This document shows positions 1 to 8,197 of a stretch of DNA of 18,006 nt, piece after piece; within the stretch, counting starts at the first letter, position 1; every line of letters starts with the position of its first letter. The position numbers were made by a program, and so were the translations under genes. Source of the stretch: Acidimangrovimonas sp. Lineage in GTDB: Bacteria; Pseudomonadota; Alphaproteobacteria; Rhodobacterales; Rhodobacteraceae. Location of the stretch: assembly GCA_030147905.1 (NCBI GenBank), contig JASBUM010000238.1, forward strand, positions 1 to 18,006, in the 5' to 3' direction. A model generated the notes under the pieces. That model was given only the letters and a program-made list of their open reading frames with translations, made no database searches and had not been told where the DNA came from.

Positions 1-683
1 AGGTTCGCGGGCTGGTCGTAAAGCTCCAGCGGCGTGCCGATCTGCTCGACCCGGCCGGCGTTCATCACCACGATGCGGTCGGCCATGGTCATCGCCTCGA
101 TCTGGTCATGGGTGACGTAGATCGAGGTCGTCTTCAGCCGCTGATGCAGCGCCTTGATCTCGGTCCGCATCGAGACCCGCAATTTCGCGTCAAGGTTCGA
201 AAGCGGCTCGTCGTAAAGGAATACCTCCGCGTCACGCACGATCGCCCGGCCCATCGCCACGCGCTGGCGCTGCCCACCCGAAAGCTGCCGGGGCGACCGG
301 CCAAGGTATTTCTTCAGGTTCAGGATCTCGGCCGCCTGACCGACGCGGCGCTTGATCTCCTCCTTCGGATGCTTGCGCAGCTTCAGGCTGAAGCCCATGT
401 TGTCGGCCACGCTCATATGCGGATAGAGCGCGTAATTCTGGAACACCATCGCCACATCGCGGTTGCGCGCCGGCACCTCGTTCACCACGCGGTCGCCGAA
501 AGCGATCTCGCCTTCACTGATCGTCTCCAACCCCGCGATCATCCGCAAGAGCGTGGACTTGCCGCAGCCCGACGGCCCGACGAGGACGACGAATTCCTCA
601 TCCCGGATCTCCAGGTTGATCCCGTGTACCACGTCAAGCGAGCCGAACCTCTTGACCACATTGCGAATTCCGACTGAAGACAT
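1..683 (-). CDS. Sugar-type ABC transporter ATP-binding protein (UgpC/MsmX/MalK family), partial
   Basis: This is the cytoplasmic ATPase that would power the permeases encoded just upstream. The first 227 residues are present and the 3' end lies beyond the left edge. Visible motifs are Walker A GPSGCGKS (residues 37-44), the Q-loop glutamine in FQNYALYPH (about 82), signature LSGGQ (134-138), Walker B VFLYDEP (154-160) and the H-loop histidine in THDQ (192). The LYPHM and LSNLDAKLR stretches are typical of the MalK/UgpC group. The C-terminal OB/TOBE regulatory domain is not in the window. The ATG at 683 follows a GGGAAA-like ribosome site and lies 43 bp downstream of the second permease, so it is probably the last or near-last gene of the same operon. 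Such ATPases can serve several importers, so substrate cannot be inferred from this gene. Confidence 0.96.
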   Translation of the reverse strand, partial: MSSVGIRNVVKRFGSLDVVHGINLEIRDEEFVVLVGPSGCGKSTLLRMIAGLETISEGEIAFGDRVVNEVPARNRDVAMVFQNYALYPHMSVADNMGFSLKLRKHPKEEIKRRVGQAAEILNLKKYLGRSPRQLSGGQRQRVAMGRAIVRDAEVFLYDEPLSNLDAKLRVSMRTEIKALHQRLKTTSIYVTHDQIEAMTMADRIVVMNAGRVEQIGTPLELYDQPAN

Positions 684-726
684 AGGTTTTTCCCTGTTGG
701 CCCCCGGGCAGCCCCGGCGGGCACGG

Positions 727-1557
727 CTATTTCACGGCGCCCAGCGACATGCCGCGGATCAGGTAGCGTTGCAGCCACGAGAACACGATCGCCACCGGCA
801 CCGTTGCCAGCACCGTCGCCGCCATCACGTCGTTCCAGTTCACCTGATAGCGGCCCGCAACCTGCGAATAGATCTGCACCGGCAACGTGTATTTGTCAGA
901 CGAGCGCATCATCGTCAGCGCCAGCACGAATTCGTTCCAGCTGTTGATGAAGGTGTAGATCGCGGTCACCACCATCGCCGGCACGGCAAGCGGCAGGAAG
1001 ATCCGAAAGAGGCTCCCTATCAGCGTGGCGCCATCGATCCAGGCAGCCTCTTCCAGGTCGCGCGGGATGGTGTTGAAATAGTTCTGCAGCATCCAGATGG
1101 TGAAGGCCATGTAGAAGGCGGCATAGGTCAGAACCAGGGAATTCAGGTCGTTGACCATCCCCATCTGCACGATCAGCCGAAACAGCCCCAGCACCAGAAC
1201 GATGGGCGACATCATCTGGGTCCACAGCAGGAACTGCCGATACAGCCCCTTGCCGCGGAAGCGGTGGCGCGACAGCGCATAGGCCGCGGGCACCCCTAGC
1301 ACCAGCGCCAGCGCGGTCGCGCCGAAGCTGACGTAAAGGCTGTTGAGTAGCGCCCCGCCGAAATTCGTCTCTTTCCACATGATCGCGAAATTATGCCAGG
1401 CGAAGTGGCTGAACCCCCAGCGCGGCGGAAAGACGAACAGTTCGTCGCGCGGGCGCACAGCGGTGTCGAACATCACCGCGAAGGGAAACAGGATCACCAC
1501 CACCAGTGGCGACAGCAGCGCCCAGTAAAGGATCGTCTTCTTCAGCTTGGTCGACAT
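727..1557 (-). CDS. Carbohydrate-type ABC transporter permease (MalG/UgpE-like)
   Basis: This 276-residue inner-membrane permease is the second of the importer pair. An N-terminal membrane segment (about residues 8-30) is followed by several more hydrophobic helices. The cytoplasmic EAA loop that docks on the ATPase is clear: [10 protein letters not shown] followed by IFLPL (about residues 169-190). The C-terminus, ending near [14 protein letters not shown], is characteristic of MalG-type proteins (RYLVRGLTAGAVK-like). The reading frame stays open far upstream, but the ATG at 1557 is chosen because it overlaps the stop of the preceding permease by one base (TGATG), a usual arrangement for translational coupling, and because the product then has the family length. 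Membership of the CUT1 family is secure; the transported solute is unknown. Confidence 0.95.
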   Translation of the reverse strand: MSTKLKKTILYWALLSPLVVVILFPFAVMFDTAVRPRDELFVFPPRWGFSHFAWHNFAIMWKETNFGGALLNSLYVSFGATALALVLGVPAAYALSRHRFRGKGLYRQFLLWTQMMSPIVLVLGLFRLIVQMGMVNDLNSLVLTYAAFYMAFTIWMLQNYFNTIPRDLEEAAWIDGATLIGSLFRIFLPLAVPAMVVTAIYTFINSWNEFVLALTMMRSSDKYTLPVQIYSQVAGRYQVNWNDVMAATVLATVPVAIVFSWLQRYLIRGMSLGAVK

Positions 1558-2504
1558 CAGGCCGCCTCCTCCGCCGCATCGCTCTCCAAGTCGGCCAGAT
1601 CGGCTTCGTTGCGCTCGTTGCGCATCACCAGGATCACGTAGATCGTGGTGAAGACGAACAGTAGCGCGAACATGATGAGCGAGATCGCCGACGCCTCGCC
1701 CAATTGCCCGAAGCGAAAGGCCAGCTTGTAAAGGTAGGTCACCAGGATGTCGGTGCCGTTCGCGGGGCCGCCCTCGGTCATCACCCAGATGATCGGCAAC
1801 GAGTTGAAGACATAGATCACGTTCAGCACCACCGCGATGTTCAGGAAGGGCTTCATCAGCGGCAGGGTGATATAGCGGAACTGGTTCCACGGCGTCGCGC
1901 CGTCCACGGTCGAGGCCTCGTAGGCATCCTGCGGCAACGAGGCGAGCCCTCCGAGCAAGATCGTCGTGGTGAAGGGGATCGACACCAGAATGCCGATCAG
2001 GATCTCGACGGTAAAGCCAAGCGGCGCGGTGGCCAGCCATTCGATCGGCTTGTCGAGGATATGCAGATCCATCAGCGATGCGTTGAGCAGCCCCGCCCGC
2101 CCGTTGAGCGCCCACCGCCAGACGATCGCCGTCATCGTCAGCGAGATCGCCCAGGGCAGCATCACAATCACCCGCGCGAGGCCCCGGCCGTAGAAATCGT
2201 CGTTCAGGATGATCGCGATCGGCAGGGAGGTGACCAGCGTCCCGCCGACCACGGCGACCGTCCAGATTACCGTGCGCCAGAGCGAGCCCAGAAAGATCGG
2301 GTCACTGAACACCGCGAGGTAATTGTCGGCGCCGTTGAAGCCGCGCATCTGGCCGAAGCGGCTGACCTCCTGCACCGACATCCAGGCCAGCTCGAGTATC
2401 GGATAGCCGATGATGATCACGGCCAGGGCCAGGCTGGGAAGGATCATCAGAAGGGGAACGGACTGACGCAGTGGTTTCATGGGCCCTACCGGTGACACGG
2501 CCAT
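1557..2504 (-). CDS. Carbohydrate-type ABC transporter permease (MalF/UgpA-like)
   Basis: This is the first permease of the pair, 315 residues from the chosen start. It has about six hydrophobic segments; the first (about residues 17-40) is followed by the periplasmic W(M)SVQEV region, and an NYLAVFSDP stretch typical of UgpA/MalF proteins follows. The EAA loop reads [10 protein letters not shown]...ITLPL (about residues 195-216). The start at 2504 has a GAGGG ribosome site about 9-10 bases upstream. An alternative ATG at 2480, giving MKPLRQ, would produce a 307-residue protein and is also plausible. The gene lies downstream of the binding-protein gene after an 88-bp gap that contains a strong hairpin, and is coupled to the next permease by a one-base overlap. 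Confidence 0.95.
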   Translation of the reverse strand: MAVSPVGPMKPLRQSVPLLMILPSLALAVIIIGYPILELAWMSVQEVSRFGQMRGFNGADNYLAVFSDPIFLGSLWRTVIWTVAVVGGTLVTSLPIAIILNDDFYGRGLARVIVMLPWAISLTMTAIVWRWALNGRAGLLNASLMDLHILDKPIEWLATAPLGFTVEILIGILVSIPFTTTILLGGLASLPQDAYEASTVDGATPWNQFRYITLPLMKPFLNIAVVLNVIYVFNSLPIIWVMTEGGPANGTDILVTYLYKLAFRFGQLGEASAISLIMFALLFVFTTIYVILVMRNERNEADLADLESDAAEEAA

Positions 2505-2537
2505 TTCCCGCGACCCTCGGGTCGCCAGACGGTTAGA

Positions 2538-2580
2538 CCCGGGGCGCGCGGCTTTCGGAAGCTTCGCGGTGCGCCCCGGG
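2538..2580 (-). promoter_or_regulatory. Strong hairpin between binding-protein and permease genes
   Basis: Ten-base arms cccggggcgc (2538-2547) and gcgccccggg (2571-2580) are perfect inverted repeats. A second small stem, gctt-tcgg-aagc (2551-2562), lies inside the loop. The structure begins 12 bases after the stop codon of the solute-binding protein and has no T-run on the distal side. I infer an mRNA-stabilising or partial attenuation element, as is common after malE-type genes, rather than a full rho-independent terminator. Confidence 0.65.
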
Positions 2581-2592
2581 CCGGGGATCGGG

Positions 2593-3828
2593 TTACTTCT
2601 TGCCGCGGATCTTGTTGATCTGCCCCGCGGCCGCCGTCAGCGCCTCTTTCGGCGATTTCTGATCCAGGTAAATCTGCTGCAGCGCCCGGACGGTGGTGTC
2701 GGCGATCTGTTCCCAGTTCGCAATCGTGGGCGCGAACTTGGCGTAGGGAAGGCCGGCGGCGAAGGCCGCGATATCCGGATTGGTCTTGTAGTAATCTTCC
2801 GACGCCACGTTCTTGATCACCGGCAGGAAGCCTTCGTTGCGGTCAAATTCGCTGCGATACTTGTCCTGATAGGCGAACTTGATGAACTTCCAGGCCGCCT
2901 TTTTGACCTTCGAGCTTTTGAACATCATCAGCGTATCGGTCACGCCATAGGTCGCCTCGCGTGCCTTCTTTGGGAAAGGCATGACCTTGTAGTGCAGATT
3001 GGGCGCTTCCTTCTTGATCTGCGGGATCAGCATCGGAAAGGTGAAGATCATCCCGACCTTGCCCTGCTTGAACAGGTTGAACACGTCCTCGCGGGTGTAA
3101 TCGGTGGGCGAGGGCTGGGTCAGATGCTCGTCGATCATCTTCTTGTAGAAGCTTGCGGCCTCGATCGCCTGGGGCGAATCCAGCCCGCTGGTGCCGTCCT
3201 TGTTCAGGATGTCGCCGCCGAAGGTCCAGAGCGCGTAGTAGTAATAGGCATCAGTCTCGATGCTCTTGCCCTGCAGCCCGAAGCCGAAATCACCCGGCAG
3301 TTTCGAGATCTTCTGAGCCGCCTCGTAGACGCCGTTCCAGGTCGTCGGAAGCTTGGCGCCGGCCTTCTTGAACAGGTCGGTGTTCACCATCATTGCCCGC
3401 GCCGAAGCCGCGACCGGCAGGCCCATGATCTTGCCGTCGATCACCGAGGGATCCATGAATGTCCCGATGAAGGTCGATTTGAACTTCGGCTCGAGGAAGG
3501 AATTCAGCGGCTCGGCTACGCCCTGCGAGGAAAAATCGAGCAGCCAGCGCGTTCCGATGATTGAGATGTCCGGCGCGGTGCCGGCGGCGATATCGGTGGT
3601 CAGTTGCTGTAGCAACGTGTCCCACGGAATGACCGTGACCTTGACGTGAATTCCAGGATTTTGCTTTTCGAAATCGGCCGCCACCTTCTTGAAGAACGGG
3701 CCGGTCTTGGAACTGTATTGTGCGACCGTGAAATTAACCTGGGTTTCTGCCTGGGCCGGTGCCTGCGCACCAAGTATGCCCGACGTCACTACCGCCGCGG
3801 CAAAGGCTTTCCACATAGAGAGTTTCAT
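2593..3828 (-). CDS. ABC transporter extracellular solute-binding protein (family 1, MalE/UgpB-like)
   Basis: This 411-residue periplasmic receptor delivers substrate to the permease pair. A classic Sec signal peptide is visible: basic start, hydrophobic stretch [12 protein letters not shown], and a predicted signal-peptidase I site after AQA near residue 27. There is no lipobox cysteine. The mature protein has family-1 hallmarks such as [28 protein letters not shown] and a KAAWKFIKF segment (sequence WKFIKFAY). The ATG at 3828 is preceded by AAAGGAG with ideal spacing, which settles the start over the internal ATG encoding MWKAF. A 283-bp gap upstream holds a possible operator, so this gene probably heads the importer transcript. 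CUT1 receptors usually bind oligosaccharides or glycerol-phosphodiesters, but the flanking enzymes hint at an amino-containing ligand; this is unproven. Confidence 0.95.
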   Translation of the reverse strand: MKLSMWKAFAAAVVTSGILGAQAPAQAETQVNFTVAQYSSKTGPFFKKVAADFEKQNPGIHVKVTVIPWDTLLQQLTTDIAAGTAPDISIIGTRWLLDFSSQGVAEPLNSFLEPKFKSTFIGTFMDPSVIDGKIMGLPVAASARAMMVNTDLFKKAGAKLPTTWNGVYEAAQKISKLPGDFGFGLQGKSIETDAYYYYALWTFGGDILNKDGTSGLDSPQAIEAASFYKKMIDEHLTQPSPTDYTREDVFNLFKQGKVGMIFTFPMLIPQIKKEAPNLHYKVMPFPKKAREATYGVTDTLMMFKSSKVKKAAWKFIKFAYQDKYRSEFDRNEGFLPVIKNVASEDYYKTNPDIAAFAAGLPYAKFAPTIANWEQIADTTVRALQQIYLDQKSPKEALTAAAGQINKIRGKK

Positions 3829-3941
3829 TTGCGCTATTCTCCTTTTATGTCGCGCCTCGCTGTTGGTCGAGCCATCCTCGCAGCCGATCTGGAAATGTCG
3901 GCACTGGGGATGGGGAACTGTGCGACGAGAAAAACAACGAA

Positions 3942-3956
3942 GATAATAGAATTATC
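3942..3956 (-). promoter_or_regulatory. Palindromic operator candidate over a possible extended -10 element
   Basis: A perfect 6-3-6 dyad GATAAT-aga-ATTATC lies about 114 bp upstream of the solute-binding-protein start, in an AT-rich patch unlike its GC-rich surroundings. On the minus strand one arm reads TGCGATAAT, resembling an extended -10 promoter box, so a bound regulator would cover the promoter. No convincing -35 box is seen. No matching regulator can be identified from the motif alone. Confidence 0.4.
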
Positions 3957-3982
3957 GCATGGCAGTATGTGACTGCGGCATA

Positions 3983-4020
3983 GTTCGAAAACTGCTTAAG
4001 GACGTTTCCTGTTCGCAAAA
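3983..4020. repeat. Two near-identical direct repeats upstream of the importer genes
   Basis: The words gttcgaaaa (3983-3991) and gttcgcaaaa (4011-4020) differ by one inserted base and start 28 bp apart, upstream of the GATAAT dyad. They could be tandem regulator half-sites on similar faces of the helix, but the words are short and may be chance. Confidence 0.25.
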
Positions 4021-4026
4021 CGCGGA

Positions 4027-4056
4027 GTGCGGCAAACCCGCTTCGCCGGGCCGCAC
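4027..4056 (-). terminator. Possible terminator after the epimerase gene
   Basis: Arms gtgcggc (4027-4033) and gccgcac (4050-4056) form a 7-bp GC-rich stem with a 16-base loop that can itself pair (cccg/cggg). It begins about 55 bases after the epimerase stop codon. On the minus strand it is followed after a few bases by only a short TTTT run, so termination strength is uncertain. Confidence 0.35.
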
Positions 4057-4111
4057 CAATCTTGGATTCATGCGCCTTGGAACTTGCGCGCGCCCGGATG
4101 GCGGCGCTGCC

Positions 4112-4990
4112 TTACCCCCTGTCGCGCCACGAAAATTCGGGGGAAAACCCCAGCATGTCGCGCGCCTTGTCGATACTCAGCAGGGTCTCGTGCGGGCGCA
4201 CCTTGCGCCGCAACTCCAGCCCTGGGAAGACCTGCGCCAGCAGCTCGGCGTTGGGACGTTCCATCACCGTATCGGCATTGGCGATGATGAAATTCTCGGC
4301 GCCTTCCACCTCGGCATGCAGGCTTTTGCGGACCGCCTGTGCGCAGTCGCGCGCGTCGATATAGGCCCACATGTTCCACTGCCGGATATGCGGATCGTCC
4401 TGCCAGCTGGCGAAATTGTCGTAGTCGCCCGGTTCCATGACATTCGACAGGCGCAGGCCGATGAAGGTCATTTCCGGGTTCCAGCGATGGTATTGGCGCG
4501 CCATCTCCTCTCCCAGGTCCTTCGACAGCGAATAGGCGCTTTCAGGACGCATTGGATGGGCCTCGTCCACCGGCGCATAGGCGGGCGGATTGTCGGGGCT
4601 GAAGGGCAAACCAAGGGTTGTCTCGCTCGAGGCCCAGACCACGCGCTTGATTCCCAGCCGGGCGGCGGCGTCGAAAACCGCGTAGGTCGAGATGGTGTTG
4701 TTGGTGAAGATCGCGATGTCGGTCTGCAGCTCGGGCGCGGGGATCGCGGCCAGATGGACAATCGCGTCGGGCGTGGCGAAAGGTCGGAACGGGTGGTCCT
4801 TGCCACTGTGCCATTGCAGCGCCTCGATCACCTGACCCAGGTCGGTCAGGTCCACCTTCAAATAGGGGCAGACCGGATCCTTCGACGGCGCCACATCGAG
4901 GTTCAGCACCCTGTAGCCCTGCGCGACCAGATCGCGGCAGACTGCCCGGCCCGCCTTGCCGCTTCCGCCGGTGACAACGATGTTCTGCAT
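4112..4990 (-). CDS. NAD(P)-dependent epimerase/dehydratase-type oxidoreductase (extended SDR)
   Basis: This 292-residue Rossmann-fold enzyme probably oxidises or epimerises a sugar-like or uronate-like substrate in the cytoplasm. Visible elements are the nucleotide-binding TGGSGKAG (residues 7-14), the acidic residue at the end of beta-2 in LNLDVA (D32), HLAAIP (about 79-84), and the catalytic serine pair (about 121-122) with YSLSK (Y153, K157). The closest general resemblance is to the UDP-glucose 4-epimerase/uronate-dehydrogenase group often encoded next to sugar ABC importers. The ATG at 4990 is chosen because AGGAGG lies 8 bases upstream; the longer open frame back to 5098 has no such site. 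It is co-oriented with the importer downstream but separated by a 283-bp region with a possible terminator and promoter. The substrate is unknown. Confidence 0.85.
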   Translation of the reverse strand: MQNIVVTGGSGKAGRAVCRDLVAQGYRVLNLDVAPSKDPVCPYLKVDLTDLGQVIEALQWHSGKDHPFRPFATPDAIVHLAAIPAPELQTDIAIFTNNTISTYAVFDAAARLGIKRVVWASSETTLGLPFSPDNPPAYAPVDEAHPMRPESAYSLSKDLGEEMARQYHRWNPEMTFIGLRLSNVMEPGDYDNFASWQDDPHIRQWNMWAYIDARDCAQAVRKSLHAEVEGAENFIIANADTVMERPNAELLAQVFPGLELRRKVRPHETLLSIDKARDMLGFSPEFSWRDRG

Positions 4991-5206
4991 CTCGCAAACC
5001 TCCTGCTCGGGATCGGCCTGCGCCGGCCGCTTCGGATGTCGTGCCACCTTAGGGCGCGGGCAAGCACGATTGCGAATGCGAAATCTGGATCTCGTCATGT
5101 CTCTAAAGCATTGGCCGCCTCGCGGGCGCTACGATAGCACTTTTGGGACGCCCGGATGTCTCAAGGCGACGGCGGCTTGGCGAGATGCGCCGGGAAGGGT
5201 CGGCTG
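4991..5206. promoter_or_regulatory. Divergent intergenic region between importer and enzyme operons
   Basis: This 216-bp stretch separates the minus-strand epimerase from the plus-strand enzyme operon and must carry the promoters of both unless transcription enters from outside. I see the ribosome site for the epimerase at its left end and a GGAAGGG site for the plus gene at its right end. No strong -35/-10 pair or long dyad stands out. Confidence 0.5.
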
Positions 5207-6349
5207 ATGCGCAACGTGATCTACACCTATGCTTGGGATCTGGCCGAGGATGGCACGCCCGAAGTCGTCACCCGGATCCGCGAGGCGGGCCTCAACGGAA
5301 TCGCGCTGGCTGCCAGCTATCACGCCGGCAAGTTCCTGCGCCCCCACGCCCCGCACCGCAAGGTCTATTTCCCCGACGACGGCACTGTCTATTTCAAGCC
5401 CGACACGCAGCGCTACGGTCGTCTCAAGCCGCGCGTCAATCCGATGGTCGCCGAATTCGATGCCCTGCGTGAAATCGCCCGCGCCGATCCCCAACTGCGC
5501 CAGACCGCGTGGACCGTGGGCCTGCATAACACCCCACTTGGCATCGCCCATCCGGATATGGTGGCGCGGAACGCCTTTGGCGATCCGCTCTACAATTCGC
5601 TCTGCCCCGCCCAACCCGAGGTGCGCGCCTATCTGGTGGCGCTCTGCGTCGATCTGGGCAGCAATTACCCGATAGCCGAGATTTCTGTCGAAACCCCCGG
5701 TTGGCAGGCCTTCCGCCATGGCCATCACCACGAATTCGAGTTGATCGCCTTGACGCCTCAGGTTGAAACCCTGCTGGGGATGTGCTTTTGCGATGCCTGC
5801 TGCCGCGGCGCCCGGCGCGCGGGCCTCGACCCCGAGGCCCTGCGTGCCCGCACCCGCGTGACGCTGGAGGCCTTCCTTGCCGGCGGCACTGAACCCGCCC
5901 AAGATCCGCAGACCGATCCCGATTGGCAGGCCTTCCTCGCCTGGCGGGCCGATGTGGTGGCGAGCCTGATCGCCGAGGTCCGCGCCGTCCTGCCGCCCGC
6001 CGTGGCGCTCTCGGTGATCCCCACGACGCAAACTCCGAATTCGAAGGCCTGGGTCGAGGGCAGCGATCTGGTGAAACTCTCCGCTCAGGCCGACCGTCTG
6101 GAGATCCCCGCCTATCAGACAGGGGTGAAGGCGATCACAGCCGACGTGGCGGAGGTCCGCGCTAAGGTGGGCGACGAGGCCAGCCTCGGCTTCATTCTGC
6201 GCCCGACCTATCCCAATCTGGAGGGCGCAGCCGAGGTCACCGGAGCCGTCCAGGCGCTGCGCCGCGCCGGCGCCAGTTCGATCGCATTCTATAACTACGG
6301 GCATATGCGGCTTCAGTCCCTCGACTGGATCCGCGCCGCCCTCAGCTGA
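5207..6349 (+). CDS. Uncharacterised TIM-barrel, glycoside-hydrolase-like protein
   Basis: I do not recognise a characterised orthologue for this 380-residue protein. The alternation of beta-strand and helix segments suggests a TIM barrel: NVIYTYAWDL near the start, GLNGIALAASYH, QTAWTVGLHNT, IAEISVETPGW, VALSVIPTTQT, and SIAFYNYGH near the end. This resembles glycoside-hydrolase-like barrels that share a SLCP...PEVRAYL segment and a CFCxxC motif. Here these are SLCPAQPEVRAYL (about residues 131-143) and CFCDACC (about 193-199), and a histidine-rich HGHHHEF (about 171-177) sits between them. There is no signal peptide, so it is probably cytoplasmic. The ATG at 5207 is favoured over the one at 5156 because GGAAGGG precedes it and the conserved-looking part starts there. 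It is first in a six-gene run, 20 bp from the SDR gene, which suggests a role in the same pathway, perhaps as a hydrolase or isomerase. Confidence 0.75.
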   Translation: MRNVIYTYAWDLAEDGTPEVVTRIREAGLNGIALAASYHAGKFLRPHAPHRKVYFPDDGTVYFKPDTQRYGRLKPRVNPMVAEFDALREIARADPQLRQTAWTVGLHNTPLGIAHPDMVARNAFGDPLYNSLCPAQPEVRAYLVALCVDLGSNYPIAEISVETPGWQAFRHGHHHEFELIALTPQVETLLGMCFCDACCRGARRAGLDPEALRARTRVTLEAFLAGGTEPAQDPQTDPDWQAFLAWRADVVASLIAEVRAVLPPAVALSVIPTTQTPNSKAWVEGSDLVKLSAQADRLEIPAYQTGVKAITADVAEVRAKVGDEASLGFILRPTYPNLEGAAEVTGAVQALRRAGASSIAFYNYGHMRLQSLDWIRAALS

Positions 6350-6369
6350 GCTGCAACAAGGAGCGAGCC

Positions 6370-7167
6370 ATGCCGCGACACGCCCAGACCGTCGCCCTAG
6401 TCACCGGCGCCGGACACGGCATTGGCCGCGCAATCGCCCTGCAGCTGGCCGCCGAGGGCGCCGCCGTCGCGGTGCTGGAAATCGACGCCGCCCGCGGCCG
6501 AGAAACCCTTGCCGCCCTGCAGGCGGAGGGCGCCCGCGCCACCTTCGTCAAGGCCGACATCGTCGACCCCGCCGAGGTGGAAAGCGCTTTCGCCACAGCC
6601 GAAGCGGCGCTCGGCCCGGTCAACCTGCTGGTCAACAACGCCGCCCACACCAATATCGGCACTCTCGAGGCGATGACCCTGCCCGGCTGGGAGCACGAAA
6701 TCTCGATCACCCTCACCGGCACCTATCACTGCATCCGGGCCATGATACCGCGACTGAAGGCGCGGGGGGGCGGCGCGATCGTCAACATCTCGTCGGTCAA
6801 CGGGCTGCGCTACTTCGGCAACCCCGCCTACAGCGCGGCCAAGGCGGGCGTCATCAACCTCACCCTGTCGGTGGCCAGCGAATACGGGCCCCACGGCATC
6901 CGCTGCAACGCGGTCTGCCCCGGTTCGGTGCGCACCGACAACGAAACCTGGACCATTCGCCAGCAGAAGGATCCCGACGTCTTCAAGAAGCTCGCGCGCT
7001 GGTATCCCCTGGGCCGCATTGCCGAGCCCGAGGACATCGCCAAGGCGGTGGCCTTCCTCGGCTCGGACGAGGCCGCCTATATCAACGGCGTGGCCCTGCC
7101 GGTCGACGGCGGGCTTCTGGCCGGCATGAACGTGATGATCGACGAATTCATCCTCGAATCGGACTAG
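6370..7167 (+). CDS. Short-chain dehydrogenase/reductase (classical SDR)
   Basis: This 265-residue cytoplasmic oxidoreductase interconverts an alcohol and a ketone using a nicotinamide cofactor. All classical SDR marks are present: TGAGHGIG (residues 12-19), an acidic end of beta-2 (LEID, about 36-39) that favours NAD(H) over NADP(H), NNAA (89-92), and the catalytic serine S141 with Y154 and K158 (YSAAK). CPGSVRTD marks the post-catalytic loop and PVDGG lies near the end. The length is slightly above the usual 250 because of a C-terminal tail running to FILESD. AAGGAG sits 7 bases before the start. Being between the TIM-barrel and OCD-family genes with gaps of 20 and 11 bp, it is almost certainly cotranscribed and probably oxidises a hydroxyl intermediate. 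The specific substrate cannot be told from sequence. Confidence 0.93.
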   Translation: MPRHAQTVALVTGAGHGIGRAIALQLAAEGAAVAVLEIDAARGRETLAALQAEGARATFVKADIVDPAEVESAFATAEAALGPVNLLVNNAAHTNIGTLEAMTLPGWEHEISITLTGTYHCIRAMIPRLKARGGGAIVNISSVNGLRYFGNPAYSAAKAGVINLTLSVASEYGPHGIRCNAVCPGSVRTDNETWTIRQQKDPDVFKKLARWYPLGRIAEPEDIAKAVAFLGSDEAAYINGVALPVDGGLLAGMNVMIDEFILESD

Positions 7168-7178
7168 GTGCCTCTGCC

Positions 7179-8162
7179 ATGGTGACGATCATCCCCGAAT
7201 CCCTGGCACGGCAGCTGGTCAGCATCGAAGAGGCGATCTCGGCGGTCGAGGGCGCCTTTGCCGCAATGGCCCGGGGCGATGCCCGCAACTACCCCGTCCT
7301 GCGCGAGATGGTGGGCTATCAGGACGCCGTCTTCGGGGCGAAGACCGGCGCCGATGTCAGCCTGCCCTTCCTCGGACTCAAGGCCGGCGGCTACTGGCCC
7401 CACAATCTGGGGCGCGGGCTGACCAACCACCAATCCTCGACCCTGCTCTTCGATCCTGAAACCGGCATGGCCTCGGCACTGGTCAGCGCCAATTACCTGA
7501 CCGGGATGCGCACCGGCGCGGCCAGCGCCATCGCCACCAAATACCTCGCGCGGGCGGGGACCGAGACGATGGGTATCATCGGCACCGGCGGCCAGTCGGC
7601 CTATCAGCTGCGCGCGACGCTGGCGGTGCGCCCGATCCGCCGGGTCTGCGCCTGGGACATGTCGGCCGAGAACCTTTCGCGCTTCGGCGAGGTGGTGACC
7701 GGGCTGGGCCTCGACTATGCCCCGATGCCCAACCCCGAGGGCGTGGCGCGCGCGGCCGACGTGCTGATCACCGTGACCCCCTCGCAAAAGCCGCTGGTCG
7801 AGCGTGCCTGGATCCGACCCGGCACCCATATCAGCGCCATGGGCGCCGACACCAAGGGCAAGCAGGAACTCGCCCCCGATCTGGTCGCCGCCGCCGCCGT
7901 CTTTGTCGACGAAGCCGAGCAGGCGATCACCCTCGGCGAATGTCAGCACGCCCATGCCGCGGGTCTGCTGCCTAACGACGCGATTCGCGTCAGCATCGGG
8001 GCCGTCATCATCGGCGCGCATCCGGGCCGCGCCTCGGACGAAGAGATCACCCTCTTCGACGGCACAGGGGTCGCGCTGCAGGATCTGGTGGTCGCCACCC
8101 TCGCCCTCGCCCGCGCCCGCGCCCGTGCCGAAGGGCTGGGGGTCGAGGTGGATTATGCCTGA
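7179..8162 (+). CDS. Ornithine cyclodeaminase/mu-crystallin family protein
   Basis: This 327-residue protein belongs to the NAD(P)-dependent OCD/mu-crystallin family. Members include ornithine and alanine enzymes, ketimine reductases and iminosuccinate reductase, all of which form or reduce a C=N bond at an amino acid alpha carbon. Seen here are K68 in GLKAGG, the LTGMRTGAASAIATK block with R111, the Rossmann loop GIIGTGGQ (about 132-139) and GADTKGKQEL (about 222-231). In many members an acidic residue precedes the YLT...RT block; here the segment is SANYLTGMRT, with asparagine. This may alter specificity and argues against assigning true ornithine cyclodeaminase. The spacing from the SDR is 11 bp. 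The context, with DSD1-like enzymes and RidA, fits imine chemistry, so imine or ketimine reductase is my preferred reading. Confidence 0.9.
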   Translation: MVTIIPESLARQLVSIEEAISAVEGAFAAMARGDARNYPVLREMVGYQDAVFGAKTGADVSLPFLGLKAGGYWPHNLGRGLTNHQSSTLLFDPETGMASALVSANYLTGMRTGAASAIATKYLARAGTETMGIIGTGGQSAYQLRATLAVRPIRRVCAWDMSAENLSRFGEVVTGLGLDYAPMPNPEGVARAADVLITVTPSQKPLVERAWIRPGTHISAMGADTKGKQELAPDLVAAAAVFVDEAEQAITLGECQHAHAAGLLPNDAIRVSIGAVIIGAHPGRASDEEITLFDGTGVALQDLVVATLALARARARAEGLGVEVDYA

Positions 8163-8197
8163 ACGCCCGCCATGTATGAGCGAAGAGGAGTGCCAAG

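Noticed and set aside
2479..3564. Long plus-strand open frame (361 codons) opposite the binding-protein gene
   Set aside because: It is antisense to a well-supported gene, its composition is rich in Arg, Gly and Asp with no family features, and such frames are expected in GC-rich DNA.
4991..5098. N-terminal extension of the epimerase to 328 residues
   Set aside because: It is Arg/Pro-rich with no ribosome site, whereas the ATG at 4990 has AGGAGG at ideal spacing and starts the Rossmann fold normally.
5111..5138. Possible sigma-70 promoter TTGGCC/GATAGC before the plus operon
   Set aside because: Both boxes match the consensus poorly and the spacing is 16 bp; this is not distinguishable from background.
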